A stretch of DNA of 64,000 nucleotides from Cucumis sativus (GCF_000004075.3 NC_026657.2:3472001-3536000); one strand, 5' to 3'; shown: positions 39,120 to 51,055, counted from the first letter of the stretch. Notes: generated by a model not told the origin, from the letters alone. A program made the numbers and translations.

Positions 39120-39720
39120 AATCTAAAGAGGGTCCATGGGCGAATCTACAGAGAGGTTAGAGAGATAATTAGATCGACCTATGAGGTGAGCTTAGTGGAG
39201 TTCATAATAGTCTAGGAGAGAACTCAAAGAGAACTAATGGGAATCCTAAAAGAGCTTTGTGAGAGCTCAGTGGAGATCTATGAGTTAAGCTTGATGAGAC
39301 TCAAAGAAACTTGTGAGAGAGCTCAAAGGTCTCATGAGAGAGACTAAGAGGGCTTAATGCAACTCATGAGGCAAGCTTAGCGAAGCTTAAAGGGTTTAGG
39401 TGGAGCTTAGAGAGCATAAGAGATCAAATATCAAGATGACATACGAGAGATCAGGAGCTCAATGCGATCCATACGTTGAGCTTAATAAAGCTCAAGAGAG
39501 CTCAAAGGACGTTTAGAGAGCTTAGAAGAGTCTAAAAGAGTTTAGGCATAAGAAGCCTAAGTTTAGAGCAACCTAAGAGAGCTCATTTTAGGAAAGTTTA
39601 AAGGAGTTCTAGGCATGGCGAGGTTAGGAGAATCTAATTAAGAAGCTTAGGCACGAGGAGCGTAAAAAAGCTTAGAGAAGTCTAAGCCTAGAGGAGATTG
39701 TAGGATCCATGGAATCTATA
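39120..39720. repeat. Degenerate purine-rich repeat block (GAGCTTAG/GAGCTCAA words)
   Basis: For some 600 bases the sequence cycles through words such as GAGAGCTCA, AGAGCTTAG, GAGTCTAAG, GGAGCTTAGAGAG and AAGCCTAAG at irregular 10-40 base spacing. The bias towards A and G is strong compared with the AT-rich surroundings. It is not coding in any frame that I can defend. It may be a decayed minisatellite or the untranslated part of an old retroelement. Confidence 0.55.
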
Positions 39721-40532
39721 GGAGCTTCAAAGAACTCGATTGAGTGATTGAAGATGAAGTCATCCACATTCATAACAAATAGCCCATGACGCAGATATTA
39801 AAAATTTGAGTGGTGTTAAAGGACACTATGAGTCCAAGTGACCATTATACTTTATTACTCTATAAAAGCGACCAAAGTCATTAGTTGAAGGTAGCCCAAA
39901 AACCTACTACTTATTTAGAATCCAATTACCTACAAACCTAAGACTAATTGAGTGTTAGAGTATGTGTTGACTAGACACCACATCAACACTTATCCTCTCT
40001 TAAGCGTTGCAAACAATTCGACTATCCTCGTCCATAATATAAATTCACGATTACATCTAAAATTTCTTTTAATATTACCTCATTTTTTTCATTGTTTTTT
40101 TTAGAAAACATTATTTATGAAAATACTCCCTAAAATATAGGGGTAAAAAGGATCCATAGTTTTTTTTTTTTTTTTTTTTTTCCATTCATTTATTTATTTA
40201 TAAATGTTAGAACTAAATTTCCAATAATAAACCCTAGCCAATTCTATTTCCAATAACTATTTCTTAAACCCTCCCCTCCCGTCTAAAACCTTCTCAGCCG
40301 TGCTCCTGAGTGCCGTCGCCGCCGTCTTTCTCGATTTTGCTTCTCCGCCGGACACTTCTTCCTTGTTTTGGTCTCAGGTATTCTAATTGTTGTTCTTATT
40401 CTCTTCGAAGCAAAGCTTCTTAAAGCTTTACTTGACCCTTATCTGTCGGATTTTGCTCCCACCTCCTTGTTTAAACTTACAGCCGAGCCCACCGACTAAA
40501 TAACTCTGCGCACACTGAATCGGAAGTTGACA

Positions 40533-43500
40533 ATGTCCGGCAAAGATAAGAATTTGCATAATATGTCGGAGTCGGAATCCGAGCAAGAAGGCGTTGACAA
40601 AGAAGGCATTGAGTGGATAATGAATCTTCCAGACGTGCCCATGAAGCTCCCACCACATGTCGAATTGCAGAGAACTCGAGTCGAATGCAAAGCCGATGCT
40701 CCCATTCATGTACTCTTCGTTTCCATTTCCCATAATTTGGTTATTCAAATTCTAAGAATGGGAAATATCCTTTTTAGTATGTTTACTGTAGTTGTATGTT
40801 TAATGTGAATTTATTAAATTACGTTTCATGCTTCTGGAGAGAAGTGAATTTAATGGAACCTGTTTACTTTACTTGATTTTTATTCATAGTACGTGTACAT
40901 ACTATTTCTCATGTTGTAATTAGCTTACCTTAGTTTTCTTCTCATGGTCCTTGTGGAAAACGTGGACTTCTGTAGACAGATACCATACAGTATTCTGGAG
41001 CATTTGCTTCCATGGGCTTTGACAACAGTTTACGTCTGGATAATTTTCGCAACAACTTTAAAATTGAAGTTATTGATCTGAAAGAGGATGACATTGAGTT
41101 TGACATGATTGGCATTGATCCAGCACTTGCTAATGCATTTCGAAGAATCCTGATATCCGAGGTAGGTAACCAAGCAGAATGAATTGAAACTATAATAATT
41201 GATTATTTTAGTGAGACTTTACTGAGTTCTTGGTGTTTACTTCCTTGCCACTACTTCTGGTGTTGTTATGTGTGTCCAATATATATAAACGCTCAAGATT
41301 TAGCCCAAGCTGCAAGCTCTTAGCTTTCTTTCCTTCACATAGAGCTTGTGCTTCGTAGGGAAAAGATGTATGCTTTTGATGACAATGTATGAATGTTTGT
41401 AGTCTTTATGGTTTATGAATGGTTATAAATTACGATGGTTGTTTTCTATTGTTCAAAAATTGCAAGTTTGTTCATGTATCAAAAGCTAATAAAATGGGGA
41501 TATTGATGGTGATGGCTTTGAATGTTTTAGAGTTTTTCTTGTCAGACATGGCCCAGGGTGCAAGCCCATACTTTGGTTAAAAAGAAAAAGAATTCTGTCT
41601 TGTAATTGCCTATTATTTCTTTTTCTACTTTGGCTTAAAGAAACACTACTGTCGTGACAAACATTAGGAATGAGACAACCCCCTGTTAACTATAATGATG
41701 ATTATATTGAGAATGTCTTTCAGAATCTTTAGATGTGAAAACTGACAGTTCAAACTTTTTTTTTCCTTGAACATTAGAAAATATCAATTCTCAGTGGTTT
41801 ATGTAGAGGGTGAAACTGAGAGTGTGTAGATATGACCCTCATACATTTGTTTGGGGTGCAAGCAGTGACAGATCCAAAAGTTTTGTTGAAGGGGGTGTTT
41901 TAGTTTAGTAAAAGTAATCTGAAAAAAAATGTAAGGAATGGAGCTTGAATCAAGGTCTAGAGGGGGCTGGATGACAGCTTTACCACTGGACTAGCAACTG
42001 GAATTGGTATAATTACAGTTTTCTATATACATATTATATATATATAAATAGCATAAGGTTGACGGGGGGGCTCAAGGTCCCCTTGGGCCTATAGTAAATC
42101 CACTGGTGGGTGCAAGTGGTGGATCAAGAGGCCTTTGCAAAATCTTCAGTGAAGCTATCCCCTTTGTTTTCCATTATTCTCTCAATTTATCACTTTGCTG
42201 GTGAAGGTTTGAAGGTTTATTTTTGGGAGGATTGCTAGTGGGATTTGAACTTCTTTGTTCTTTGTTTTGGAGGTAATATATATAGTCTTTCGAATAATGA
42301 GGTTGCATTATGTGGCCTTAGTGTTGCCTTCAATAGACCCCTCTTCTTCGATTCCTGTAGAGGGTTCTAGCGTCCTTAGCATGATAGGGGTACAATGAAA
42401 TTGGCTGATCTTTTTTCTCTTCTTTGAAACCAGCATGTCATTCCAAGGAGAAGAAATGTTAGTATTTGGTCCTCCGAACCCTATAGGGGTTTCTTTTGGC
42501 ATTATAATGTCATTCCACTTCTGGTTGCCTCTCTTTTCTCTCTTCCTATGTTTTGTTCATGCAACCATCAACAGTGCACTCTCTGCAGTACAAGGAGGAC
42601 TTCTTCTTTTGTTTTGGGATTTTCAGTTTACTCATCACCTTGAAGTTGTTGGTTGAGTGTCTGTTTGGTTTGGAATAGAGATGGCACCCTGGTGGAGGAG
42701 GTGCTTTCACGCTCTCCATTCAAGGAGCAGGGTAAAGTTTTTTTGCACTTTTACTTTTTTGAAGTTTTGTGGGGCATGTGATGAGATGAACAATAGAATT
42801 TTTACGTAGGTGAAGAGATAGGTGAGAGGAAGTTTGGGAGGTGGCTAGGTTTAATGCTTCTTTGTGGGCGTTGATCACTGGGCATTCTTGTCGGTTCAAA
42901 CTCCCAATTTTGTCGGGTCTTTGTCTTTTTTGTGTACGGTGTTCTTTGTATATTCTTTCATTGCCTTGGTTAAGGATGGTTAAAATGGTTTTAATATATG
43001 CCATTTGTTTGTATTTTCGTATATTTGTTTTTTTATTGAATCATTTACATCATTGCCATTATTGATTTTGGTTTGATCTGTATTTTTATGTAGGTTCCCA
43101 CTATGGCTATTGAAAAAGTTCTTTTTGCCAACAATACATCAATAGTTCAAGATGAAGTGCTTGCCCATAGGTTAGGTCTCGTTCCGATTCGTGTTGATCC
43201 AAGGCTTTTCAAGTACTCAGGTATTTCGGTGTGTATATATGTAAATTTAATGTGCTTATGCATATTGATGGTGAAAACTTCTAAATGCTTGTTGTCAAAT
43301 ACTTTAAATTTGACTATCATCCTTGAACTTTTCAAGGACTTTGACTAATGATTTTGGTTTAAAATTAGATAAAGACGCACCAAATGAGAACAATACCATT
43401 GTTTTTAGACTCCATGCTTGCTGTGAACGAGGAAAACCACGTCTTACAGGTATTTTTCTTGTTTCTTTTGGAGTTCACCAACTTTTCTTAATTATTAACT

Positions 43501-46500
43501 GTTCACAACAATTTTCTTTTCTCATTACTAATGATGAGTGTATAATTGGTGATTCAGTGACATCAAAAGCATTGACGTGGTTGCCAAATGGTAGTGAATT
43601 TCCCTTGGTGTCAGACAAATCAGTTTCAAATTCAAAACCCAAAACCTATACTTCTTTTAGTTGCAGCCAGAACACACTGTCGAAAGAATTTTCCAACAAT
43701 CCAATTGGTCCAAAGGACAGTGATATTATACTTGCTAGACTTGGCCCGGGTCAGGTAACTGAACCCTAGAATTTATTTCTTATCTGTTGAAAGATAGGGA
43801 AGAAGTGTTCATAGGTAGATAGATGTATGCTTTGAATAACATGTTTTGAATTTGAAATGGTTCTTGTGCTTGTAGTAAAATTATTGCTATTACATACGAA
43901 TAGGTTTTTTACTTTATTTTATTTTTATAAGAAACAAATTTCATTGATGTATTAAATTTACAAAAGAAGGAATAATTTTACTTTGATAATATCAATCCAA
44001 ATCGCTTAATGTAGAGTGTGAATAGTTGCTGGCTAAATATTTTCTAGGTCTGCCAAAAGGCTCTTTGAAGAAAGAGTATTTTGTAGTCAACCTCCAAGCC
44101 CTCTGATCTCTTAAACGTGTCAAGTGGGTAGTGTTTAGTGGTTTCATAATGCCAAGTCATTCCTTCAATTCCTCATTAGATAGATTTCGACTAAAAAACA
44201 AATAGGAATTTGACATATATAAATTTTAACTGGAGTTGCTATCATTTCCAAAATAAGGAAGTTCTTTTCTATAGATATTTTTATGCTATTGTTCATAAAG
44301 TTGTCTGTTGGAGCAAATGCTCCCCCCTTGTTCATCATTATAGCCGTTCTTCCCTTCTCTCCTATGAGGGAGGTGCGAGGTCTTTTGTAAATATTTTGTT
44401 TGGGGGTTTCCCTCCCCTTTGAAATTTCGTACCATCAACATTGTTTCTTATCCCAGGAAAGATATCACTTTAAATGTTGTACTTGTGCTATAAGACTAAT
44501 TATTTATAATGCAAGTTCCTCTGAATGCAGTGCTTATGCTATAAGGCTAATTGCCTCAGTTCTTAATGGGATATTGTTGCTTGGTAGTTAGTAAGTTTCT
44601 TAATTTTTGCTTCCAATGTTTATAGGAAATTGAGCTTGAAGCTCATGCTGTTAAAGGTATGGGTAAAACGCATGCTAAGTGGTCCCCTGTGGCCACTGCT
44701 TGGTACAGGATGCTTCCTGAGGTGAGTAAATATGTTAACGTGTTACTCAAGGATGCATTGGTATATTGAACTGATGAAACTTATGATATTAGGTTGTACT
44801 CATGGAAGAAATAGAGGATGAGCTAGCTGAAGAACTAGAAAAGAAATGTCCTGTTAATGTATTTGACATTGAAGACATAGCTGGTTAGTATCCTTCTTAC
44901 ATTTGCTATTAATTATGTACATACTTGGAAGACCTATGATGTTGATGATTGGGAGATGGGAAGGTTATCTTGAGAATAAAGTTCTTGTGATGTATATAAC
45001 TAATTTTTCTACTTTTGGGAGTCTTGTTTATATACTTGATGGAGTTATAAGCCTCGTAACCTTTCAAACATCAATGGTGTGTTATCCAATAAAACCAGTG
45101 GTGGGGTTATCTTTACCTATTGCCTTTAGGTTGTTCTTTGGTTATTTAAGAATGTCTTTGTTTCTTAGCATTAGAGTTAGTGGGCTTGGCCCATAGGAAA
45201 ATTATGAGAGATTTGCCCTAAATATGATTCCTTTTGTAACTCATTGTGTTTTTCTATTTATTCCCCCTCTTGTGTCTATTGTGTTTATTAGAAAATAATA
45301 AGAACAATATATCATAGTTTTTCTTACTGTTTCCACGTAACTTGGTGTTCTTGTGTTCATAGCTTTAATATGGTATCAAAGCAAGGTAAAAATGATACCC
45401 TAGACACTATTATCGATGAAGTCAAAAAAGAGACATAAGAAACAACTGTAGTTGTTGCCGCCTCTGCCATGGATGTTGCTGGCGCTGCTGCCATGGAAAA
45501 GTTGCTCCACCAACTTCAGAAGATGTTGACAATCTCAATGGCCTACCGTCAGAGACATCCACGCAGCCAAGTGGTCAGAATCTGCCTCACCGCCCAATCT
45601 TTGTGGTTGTTTTTCAGCTTGATCCTCTAACTTCTCTATATCTTCTTGCTCGACTGGCTGATTGAATCTTCTATTTCGCTCGAAGTTCTAGATTTCTCAC
45701 AAGTCATGTTTTCAAAATATTTCATTAGTTCGATTTCTCTCTTTTTTTTTGCTTCTTTGATTTTTCTCCTTTTTGCTTCTTCCATTTCTCTCTTTTTTGC
45801 TTCTTCGATTTCTCTTCTTTTTATCTCTTCCTTCTCCATTGTTTCCATAAACAACAATATCATTTGTTGAGTCTTCTCGTTTAGTGTAATAATGTTTTCC
45901 AATATCGATGGCCATTTCTCTTCCATGGCCGATGTCATGTTGAGTTCTTTCTTTATTTTGATTGGTTATTGCTCGTGTGCTTCCAATCTCTCCTCGATTC
46001 GCATCTGAACCATTTTTAGATTCGCTTCCAAGATCGATGTGCTCTGATACCAATTTGATAGAACACTATTCTATTTTATTGATACCTTCAACAGAATTAT
46101 AATATAGAAGAAGTAAAAGAACCCTAACCCTCTGCCCTTCCTCTCTTTCAAGAAATGTTGCAGCCCTATTTCTTCTCCAAATTTCTCATGCCCTTCTTCT
46201 CTCCCCAACTTCCTATTTATAACTAACTACCAAAAAATCTAGTTACCTTTATACCCCTACCCTATATTAATCTATGTATCTAACAACAATCCAGTTCAAC
46301 ATGATAGAACCAAACATATTGAGATTGATTGACATTTCATCAAAGAAGATTTGGCGGTGGGAGCATCTGCATTTCGTACATTTCTTCGAGTCAATAGGTT
46401 GTTGATGTTCTCACCAAAGGGCTTCTTAGACCAAACTTCGATTTATATGTTAGCAAGTTGTGTCTCATCGATATTTACATCCCAACTTGAGGGGGGTGTT

Positions 46501-49500
46501 GAATTAGTGGGCTTGGCCCATGGGGAAATTATGGGAGATGTCCTAAATATCTTTCATTTTTTGTCTCATTGCATCATTATATTTATCCCCCTCCTGTCGT
46601 TTTTCATATCGGAGCTGTTGTCGACCAATATTCCTTACGCTTCCTACTACCTCATCCGTACGACTATCGTGAGATCTGTACAATGTCATCGTTTTTTTAC
46701 CTGCAGCTGCTCAGTAGCTGCTCTTGGAGTAGCTTGGGTGCTTCCACCTCCACAATTTTGTTATTCTGTTAGCCTTACTGATGTATTCAGGGAACCCAGT
46801 AACTTCCTTTCCTTCCATAACTATGGCAAATTATTTATCTAGCTCTATGGGAAATTCTACAGGTGTAATTGGAGGGGAGAAATTGAATGGCCAGTATTAT
46901 TTCTCATGGTCTCAATCCATTAAGATGGCACTCGAAGGGCATTACAAATTCAATTATCTAACTGAAGAGGTAACGAGACCCTTAAGAGAGAATTTGGAGA
47001 GGGGAGGACTCTCTTCTTCGGTATGTGTTGATTAAAAATATGAGTGATCATCAGTTGGTTTTTTGACAAAACCGATCTCAAACTGACCATAGTTGGTTTA
47101 GTAAAGTGTCAAACCGACCTCGATATCGATGAGTAAGGACCGGTTGGTTGGGTCAGTTTAACACTTAAAAATCCTTTTTAGAAATTATCGATTTGAAACT
47201 TTTCGAAACCAACTCCGACCGACCGACTTTGGTTTGGTCGGTCGAGTTGGTTTTTAGGTGTATCATGCTCACCTTGAATCAGCAGAATGGAACCTCAAAT
47301 TGGGAATCCTTTGTTTTATGTTGCCCACGGCATATGGGATACTGTAGTTTAGAAGTTATACCAAAAAAGACAAAATTATGGTTGCTTACTTTGAGGAGAA
47401 TGGTTGAAAGAATTTTTTTTCTTCTAAAGCTAGGAGATTATTTGATTAGATCGGTCTTTAGTGGTATTTTGAACTATTATATGGCGTTATTTTGTGTCCC
47501 ATGTTTAGTTTGTAAAAGTTTGGAGAAGTACATAGAGAGATTTTCTTTGGGAGGAGGGGGTCGACGAAGGCAATGGAGGCCATTTTATGAGTTGGGAGAT
47601 GGTGGGGTATTATCAAAGGGAGTTAGAAATTTGCAATCTTTGAATTCGTAATAGAGCGTTGTTGGCTAAGTGACTCTGGTTTGTTTCTCTTGAATTAGGC
47701 TCTTTTTGTCATAGGATCATGGTGTCCATCTCTATGACTGGACGTTGAAAGGGGTTAAAGGCACAAACCAAAATCCTTGGAAGGATGTTTCCTTTGAGTT
47801 TCTCACTTCTCTTAGTTCATTCGTTGCTTAGTAGGGGATAGTAAGGATACGTACTTTTGGGTGGATCAGTGGGTAGGGGTGTATACCCTCTGCTCTTTAT
47901 TTCCTCGTCTCATTTATTTTCTTTAAAAAACTATACTTTTTTGGATTCTTTGGTTAGTACAAAATTTTTTGCATCTTTTTCCTTTGATTTCCGTTGTAAT
48001 TTGACAAATAAGGAAGCGACGGAAGTGGCCTATTTTCTTTCTTTGCTTGAGGGGAGTAATGTCAGGGAGGGGAGTCGGTGGTTTAGACTCCTAATCTTAG
48101 TAGGGTTTCATGTGTAAATCTTTGTTAGCCTTTTGCTTCATCCCTCCCCCCATACAGAGTCGGTTTTTGATGTGGTCTAGAGGACTAAGGTTCCTAAAAG
48201 TTAGGTTCTTTATCTGGCAACTCTTGCTTGGTTGTGTAAGCTCTATGGATAGGCTTGTTAGGAAGAGGACTTCACTTGTTGGGCCTTTTTGTTGTATCAT
48301 TGCATGCTTTGTTGGAAGGTGGAGGAAGATTTTGATCATCTTTTTTGGGACTGTTGTTATGGAGGGTTGTGTGGAGCTCATTCTTGCAGGAGTTTAGTGT
48401 GAATTTTGTTAGCTTTAGAAGTGTCAGAGCGACAAGAGGAGTTTCTCCTCCATTCGCCTTTCAAATATAAAGGAGGTTTTTTATGGATGTTTCGGGTGTG
48501 TGCTATTGTTTGGGACACATTTAGGGTGAGGAACGAGAGGGTTTTTAGAGGTTGGGAGAGGGAGCTTAGCGAGATGTGGTCTTTGACTAGATTTCATGTT
48601 TCCCTTTAGGCTTCGATTTCGAAGCACTTTTGGAGTTATTCTATTGGTAACATTTTATTTAGTTGATCCTCCTTCTATTAGTTGGGGTGTTTTCGTGTGC
48701 TGGTTTTTTTGGTACGCGCTTGTATTTTTTCATTCTTTCTCAATAAAAGCAATTTTGTTCTTAAAAAAAGGCAAAATGAGGTGCTCCTTTATACTTTGCG
48801 CAAGCAGGTTCACAAATGCAAGAAGGGACAATGGATGTCACTTCATATTTTAACAAGTTGTCCCTAATTTGGCAAGGATGGACTTGTGTTAAGAGATCAT
48901 CTGGAATTGCTCTTGTGGAGGTGATCAGTACTCTAAAATTGAGAAAATTGATCGTGTATATGGTTTTCTTGTGAGTTTGAATTCCAAGTTTGACTTAGTT
49001 CGTGATCGTGTACTAGGTCATAGGCCTATTCCTTCATTGATGGATGTATGTTTTGAGGTTTGGTTAGAGGAAGATCGCACAAATGCAATAAACATCGTGA
49101 CTGTTTCTGATATTGACTCTGCAACCTTCAATGCGAAGTTCTCCAGTTCTGACCATGAAAAGCAAAATGGGAAGCCTGTCCTGGTGTGTGAACATGGCAA
49201 GAAGCTTGGGCATAAGAAAGACAATTGTTGGAAGTTACATGATTGACCACCAAATGGTAAGAAAAGAAATGTGACAGAACGAAATGTGTGGAGATAGACA
49301 CATTTTATAAAGGAGAAACTTGACAATGATAGTATCTATATTTCGTACATTCCTTATGATCAATGAATTGTTGTCCTCACCAAAAGGTTAGCGAGGCAGA
49401 GTTTTGACTATTTTGTTAACAAGTTGGGTCTAATTGACATCTACGCTTCAACTTGAGGGGAGTGTTGGAAATTAGGGGCTAGTGGAGTATTTATAGCCCT

Positions 49501-50510
49501 AAGGGTATTTGTATAATTTATTTTACCCTAGTTTTATTTCTATCGTAGTTTTTTCTCCCTTTACTAGGGTTTTTTAACGTATAACTTGTGCTTTCTCTTC
49601 TTCCTCGTTTCTTTTACAATACTTATAAAAAAAAGGTAATAGGAGAAGAGAGTTAAAGATTTTGTCCTCTCAGTGTATGTTATATCCCTTGCATTTCTAA
49701 TGAATAAAAGTAGAGTTATTTGTTGTTTCTGATACTCGAAAGATGGATTCCAAGTTGTATGCTATTACTCTTTTTTCACTGAGCTCAAATTGCATTTCTT
49801 TTTATGGACAATTTTTATTTTGTAGGTAAGAAAAGGGCAACCGTAGCACGCCCACGAGATTGCACATTGTGTAGAGAATGCATTAGAGGAGATGCATGGG
49901 AGAAACGTGTCGCATTGCGTCGTGTGAAAGACCATTTCATTTGTAAGTAATGATTGGTTCTACTTTTTTTAAGATGCTTGAACTGCCTGATACAAGTATT
50001 TTGGCCAAAACACTCTACTTGCTATGTTTTTTTTTAAATGAGAACCCTACTAGTATTTTATTTACATAGTACTTCAAGTGCCTTTTAACTTCTATAAAAA
50101 AAACTTAGAAATTACTTCTAAACCTAATAACTCTAAGTAGGTAAGTATTTCTGTCATGAAAAAGTCCTTTTAGTTGTGCCAAACATGCTACCAAAAAAAC
50201 CTAAACTTAGTTATCATCATATTACTATCTCACATTTAGAGATTTGAATCTCTAACCATTAGGTCAAAAGACATAATGTCTTACTCCTAACTAATTGAGC
50301 TAACATCAAGTTGGCTCTTAGTTACGCTCAAGTCATCATCTTATTGTTTGAAGAAAGTTACTTTTAGTTGAGATTAGGTTTATATTTTCTTTCATTTCCT
50401 ATGCAGTTAAGATTGAATCAACAGGAGCTTTACCTCCCGAGGTTCTCTTCACTGAAGCTGTAAAGATTTTGGAAGATAAGTGCGAACGTTTAATTGCCGA
50501 GCTGTCTTAA
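40533..50510 (+). CDS. RPAC1: RNA polymerases I and III subunit RPAC1 (AC40, alpha-like)
   Basis: Nine exons that I assembled: 40533-40709, 40976-41161, 43094-43220, 43369-43449, 43558-43754, 44626-44721, 44793-44883, 49826-49942, 50407-50510; 391 residues, all GT-AG. RPAC1 pairs with RPAC2 (AC19) as the alpha-like dimer that starts assembly of Pol I and Pol III. The alpha motif spans the second intron: '[20 protein letters not shown]' then '[20 protein letters not shown]', followed by '[19 protein letters not shown]'. Later come '[20 protein letters not shown]' and '[18 protein letters not shown]'. A Cys-x2-Cys-x2-Cys cluster, RDCTLCREC, is the remnant of the ferredoxin-like insert seen in archaeal subunit D. 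Introns 2 (1.9 kb) and 7 (4.9 kb) are swollen by mobile elements. The exons on both sides are intact, so splicing must remove the whole retroelement cluster. Confidence 0.95.
41863..42108. mobile_element. hAT-like MITE in RPAC1 intron 2, exact 8-bp target duplication
   Basis: A 246-bp insertion flanked by GGTGCAAG on both sides (41855-41862 and 42109-42116). The ends are short imperfect inverted repeats: left CAGTGACAGATCC, right-end complement CACCAGTGGATTT. Internally it has a G-rich and C-rich 'GGGGGGGCTCAAGGTCCCCTT' region typical of a widespread plant nonautonomous family. An 8-bp duplication is the hAT superfamily hallmark. It has no coding capacity. Confidence 0.75.
42290..43015 (+). 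mobile_element. LINE 3'-end fragment in RPAC1 intron 2 (tentative)
   Basis: Translated pieces resemble the C-terminal part of plant L1-type LINE ORF2 seen in intron 7. Examples are 'RSPFKEQG' near 42710 (compare 'HSPFKYKG' near 48450) and '[18 protein letters not shown]' near 42830 (compare '[12 protein letters not shown]' near 48570). The pieces are in different frames with stops, so it is a decayed 5'-truncated copy. Evidence for the first 350 bases is weaker. Confidence 0.5.
45177..46590 (+). mobile_element. Copia-type LTR retrotransposon fossil, broken
   Basis: An LTR-like block starts near 45177 ('TTAGTGGGCTTGGCCCAT'). It is followed near 45370 by a tRNA-Met-type primer site (TGGTATCAAAGCAAGG). 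The end of pol is recognisable at 46290-46490, and a polypurine tract near 46487 precedes a second LTR-like block that starts with the same 18 bases near 46503. The internal region is mostly missing and is interrupted by an element in the opposite orientation. The two LTR-like starts differ visibly, about one base in ten over 50 bases, so the element is old if they belong together. Confidence 0.7.
45636..46288 (-). mobile_element. LTR-retroelement fragment on the minus strand, inserted in the Copia fossil
   Basis: Read on the minus strand, a roughly 230-base LTR-like block (about 46288-46055) starts with TG, ends with CA, and is followed at once by a primer-binding site TTGGTATCAGAGCAC. The start of a gag-like region follows, with a strongly charged Lys/Glu/Arg repeat. 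The far end is absent. It resembles the 5' end of a plant Ty3/Gypsy- or Copia-type element; the family is not settled. It separates the two parts of the surrounding Copia fossil, so it arrived later. Confidence 0.6.
47045..47255. repeat. Short GGTCGGTT-rich dispersed repeat within the gag fossil
   Basis: About 200 bases rich in 'AACCGAC', 'GACCGGTTGG' and 'TTTGGTCGGTCG' lie between the gag start and the LINE fragment. The composition is typical of small nonautonomous DNA elements seen across plant genomes. Ends and target duplication are not clear to me. Confidence 0.45.
47262..48778 (+). mobile_element. LINE (L1-type) 3' fragment nested in the Copia gag
   Basis: Pieces of the reverse-transcriptase end and the C-terminal zinc-binding region of a plant L1-type ORF2 are readable in several frames. 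Examples are '[20 protein letters not shown]' near 47475, '[19 protein letters not shown]' near 48205, and '[20 protein letters not shown]' near 48510. The copy is 5'-truncated: there is no endonuclease and little of the reverse transcriptase. It carries frameshifts and stops, and ends at an A-run near 48768-48775 after which Copia gag sequence resumes. The orientation matches RPAC1. Confidence 0.72.
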
Positions 50511-50861
50511 TTCTTCTTAATCTGAAAGTCGCAGACTATTGTTTTATCATATTTATAGGTCGCCAATTTTTGTAACATATGAATGGATTAGCAAGTTTTT
50601 GTTTTCAATTGACAATCTATTTTAACTGAAACTGGAAAAAAAAAAAAAAAAGTATATCTAACCTGAATTAATTTAAGTACAGATATAGGAAGTTAGGACT
50701 GTCAAATTGTCATTTGAACAATTTTTGTTTTCTTTGGAGCCAACCGGTGAAACGAAGGATATGCATCTCTCAAGACTCTTTTAAGGTACTCTTTATTCTC
50801 TTCTTTGCTTCAGGCGATAAATTATAATAGGTTACAATTCTAAGAATTAATAACGAAGATA

Positions 50862-51055
50862 ATAGCTATATTTCTTTTTTTAAAAAATGCAAATATAACA
50901 AAATCTATTAACGAAATAGTGGATAGACACTTATAGTTTATTAGTGATAGACCAATATTTGTTATATGATTTATCAATGATAAGACTTATCGTTGATAAG
51001 CTTAGTCCAGTAATATCAATACTTTGAGTCTAACTACTATACATTTGGAATAATT
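50862..51055. mobile_element. Decayed copy of the palindromic MITE family
   Basis: Contains 'AAAAAATGCAAATATAACAAAA' and several TGATAG/CTATCA-like words in the family order ('TTTATCAATGATAAGACTTATC', with 'AGTGATAGACCAATATTTG'). The terminal repeats are not well preserved, so boundaries are approximate. Confidence 0.45.

Larger units (their letters stand above)
36300..40532. other. Intergenic between OPT1 and RPAC1, MITE-rich
   Basis: About 4.2 kb. It contains two copies of the palindromic MITE family (37141-37543 and 38818-39071), a degenerate purine-rich repeat block (39120-39720) and a run of about 24 T at 40159-40182. From about 40250 the sequence becomes CT-rich and reads like the RPAC1 leader. 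No open frame has convincing coding features. Confidence 0.55.
46780..49640 (+). mobile_element. Second Copia-type LTR retrotransposon fossil with gag and 3' end, broken
   Basis: The start of a Copia-type gag is recognisable near 46803-46990 ('[19 protein letters not shown]'). More gag, with its zinc-knuckle-like end ([18 protein letters not shown]), lies at 48971-49246. A short end-of-pol piece, a polypurine tract (CTTGAGGGGAG) near 49455 and a 3' LTR-like block (about 49465-49630) follow. Most of pol is missing. A LINE fragment and a small repeat sit within the gag region. The element is clearly old and defective, with many breaks. Confidence 0.7.
44884..49825. other. RPAC1: RPAC1 intron 7, 4.9 kb, filled with nested retroelement fossils
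   Basis: The donor after 'FDIEDIAG' at 44883 and the acceptor before '[12 protein letters not shown]' at 49826 bound the intron. Inside I recognise an old Copia-type piece with LTR-like ends, an LTR-element fragment on the opposite strand, a second Copia-type piece with gag and 3' end, and a LINE fragment placed inside that gag region. All lie between two normal exons, so the insertions probably accumulated inside an ordinary intron. Confidence 0.8.

Noticed and set aside
45636-45938. Lys/Glu-rich minus-strand frame as a possible host coiled-coil gene
   Set aside because: It follows an LTR-like block and a tRNA-type primer site on the same strand, so it belongs to a retroelement fossil.
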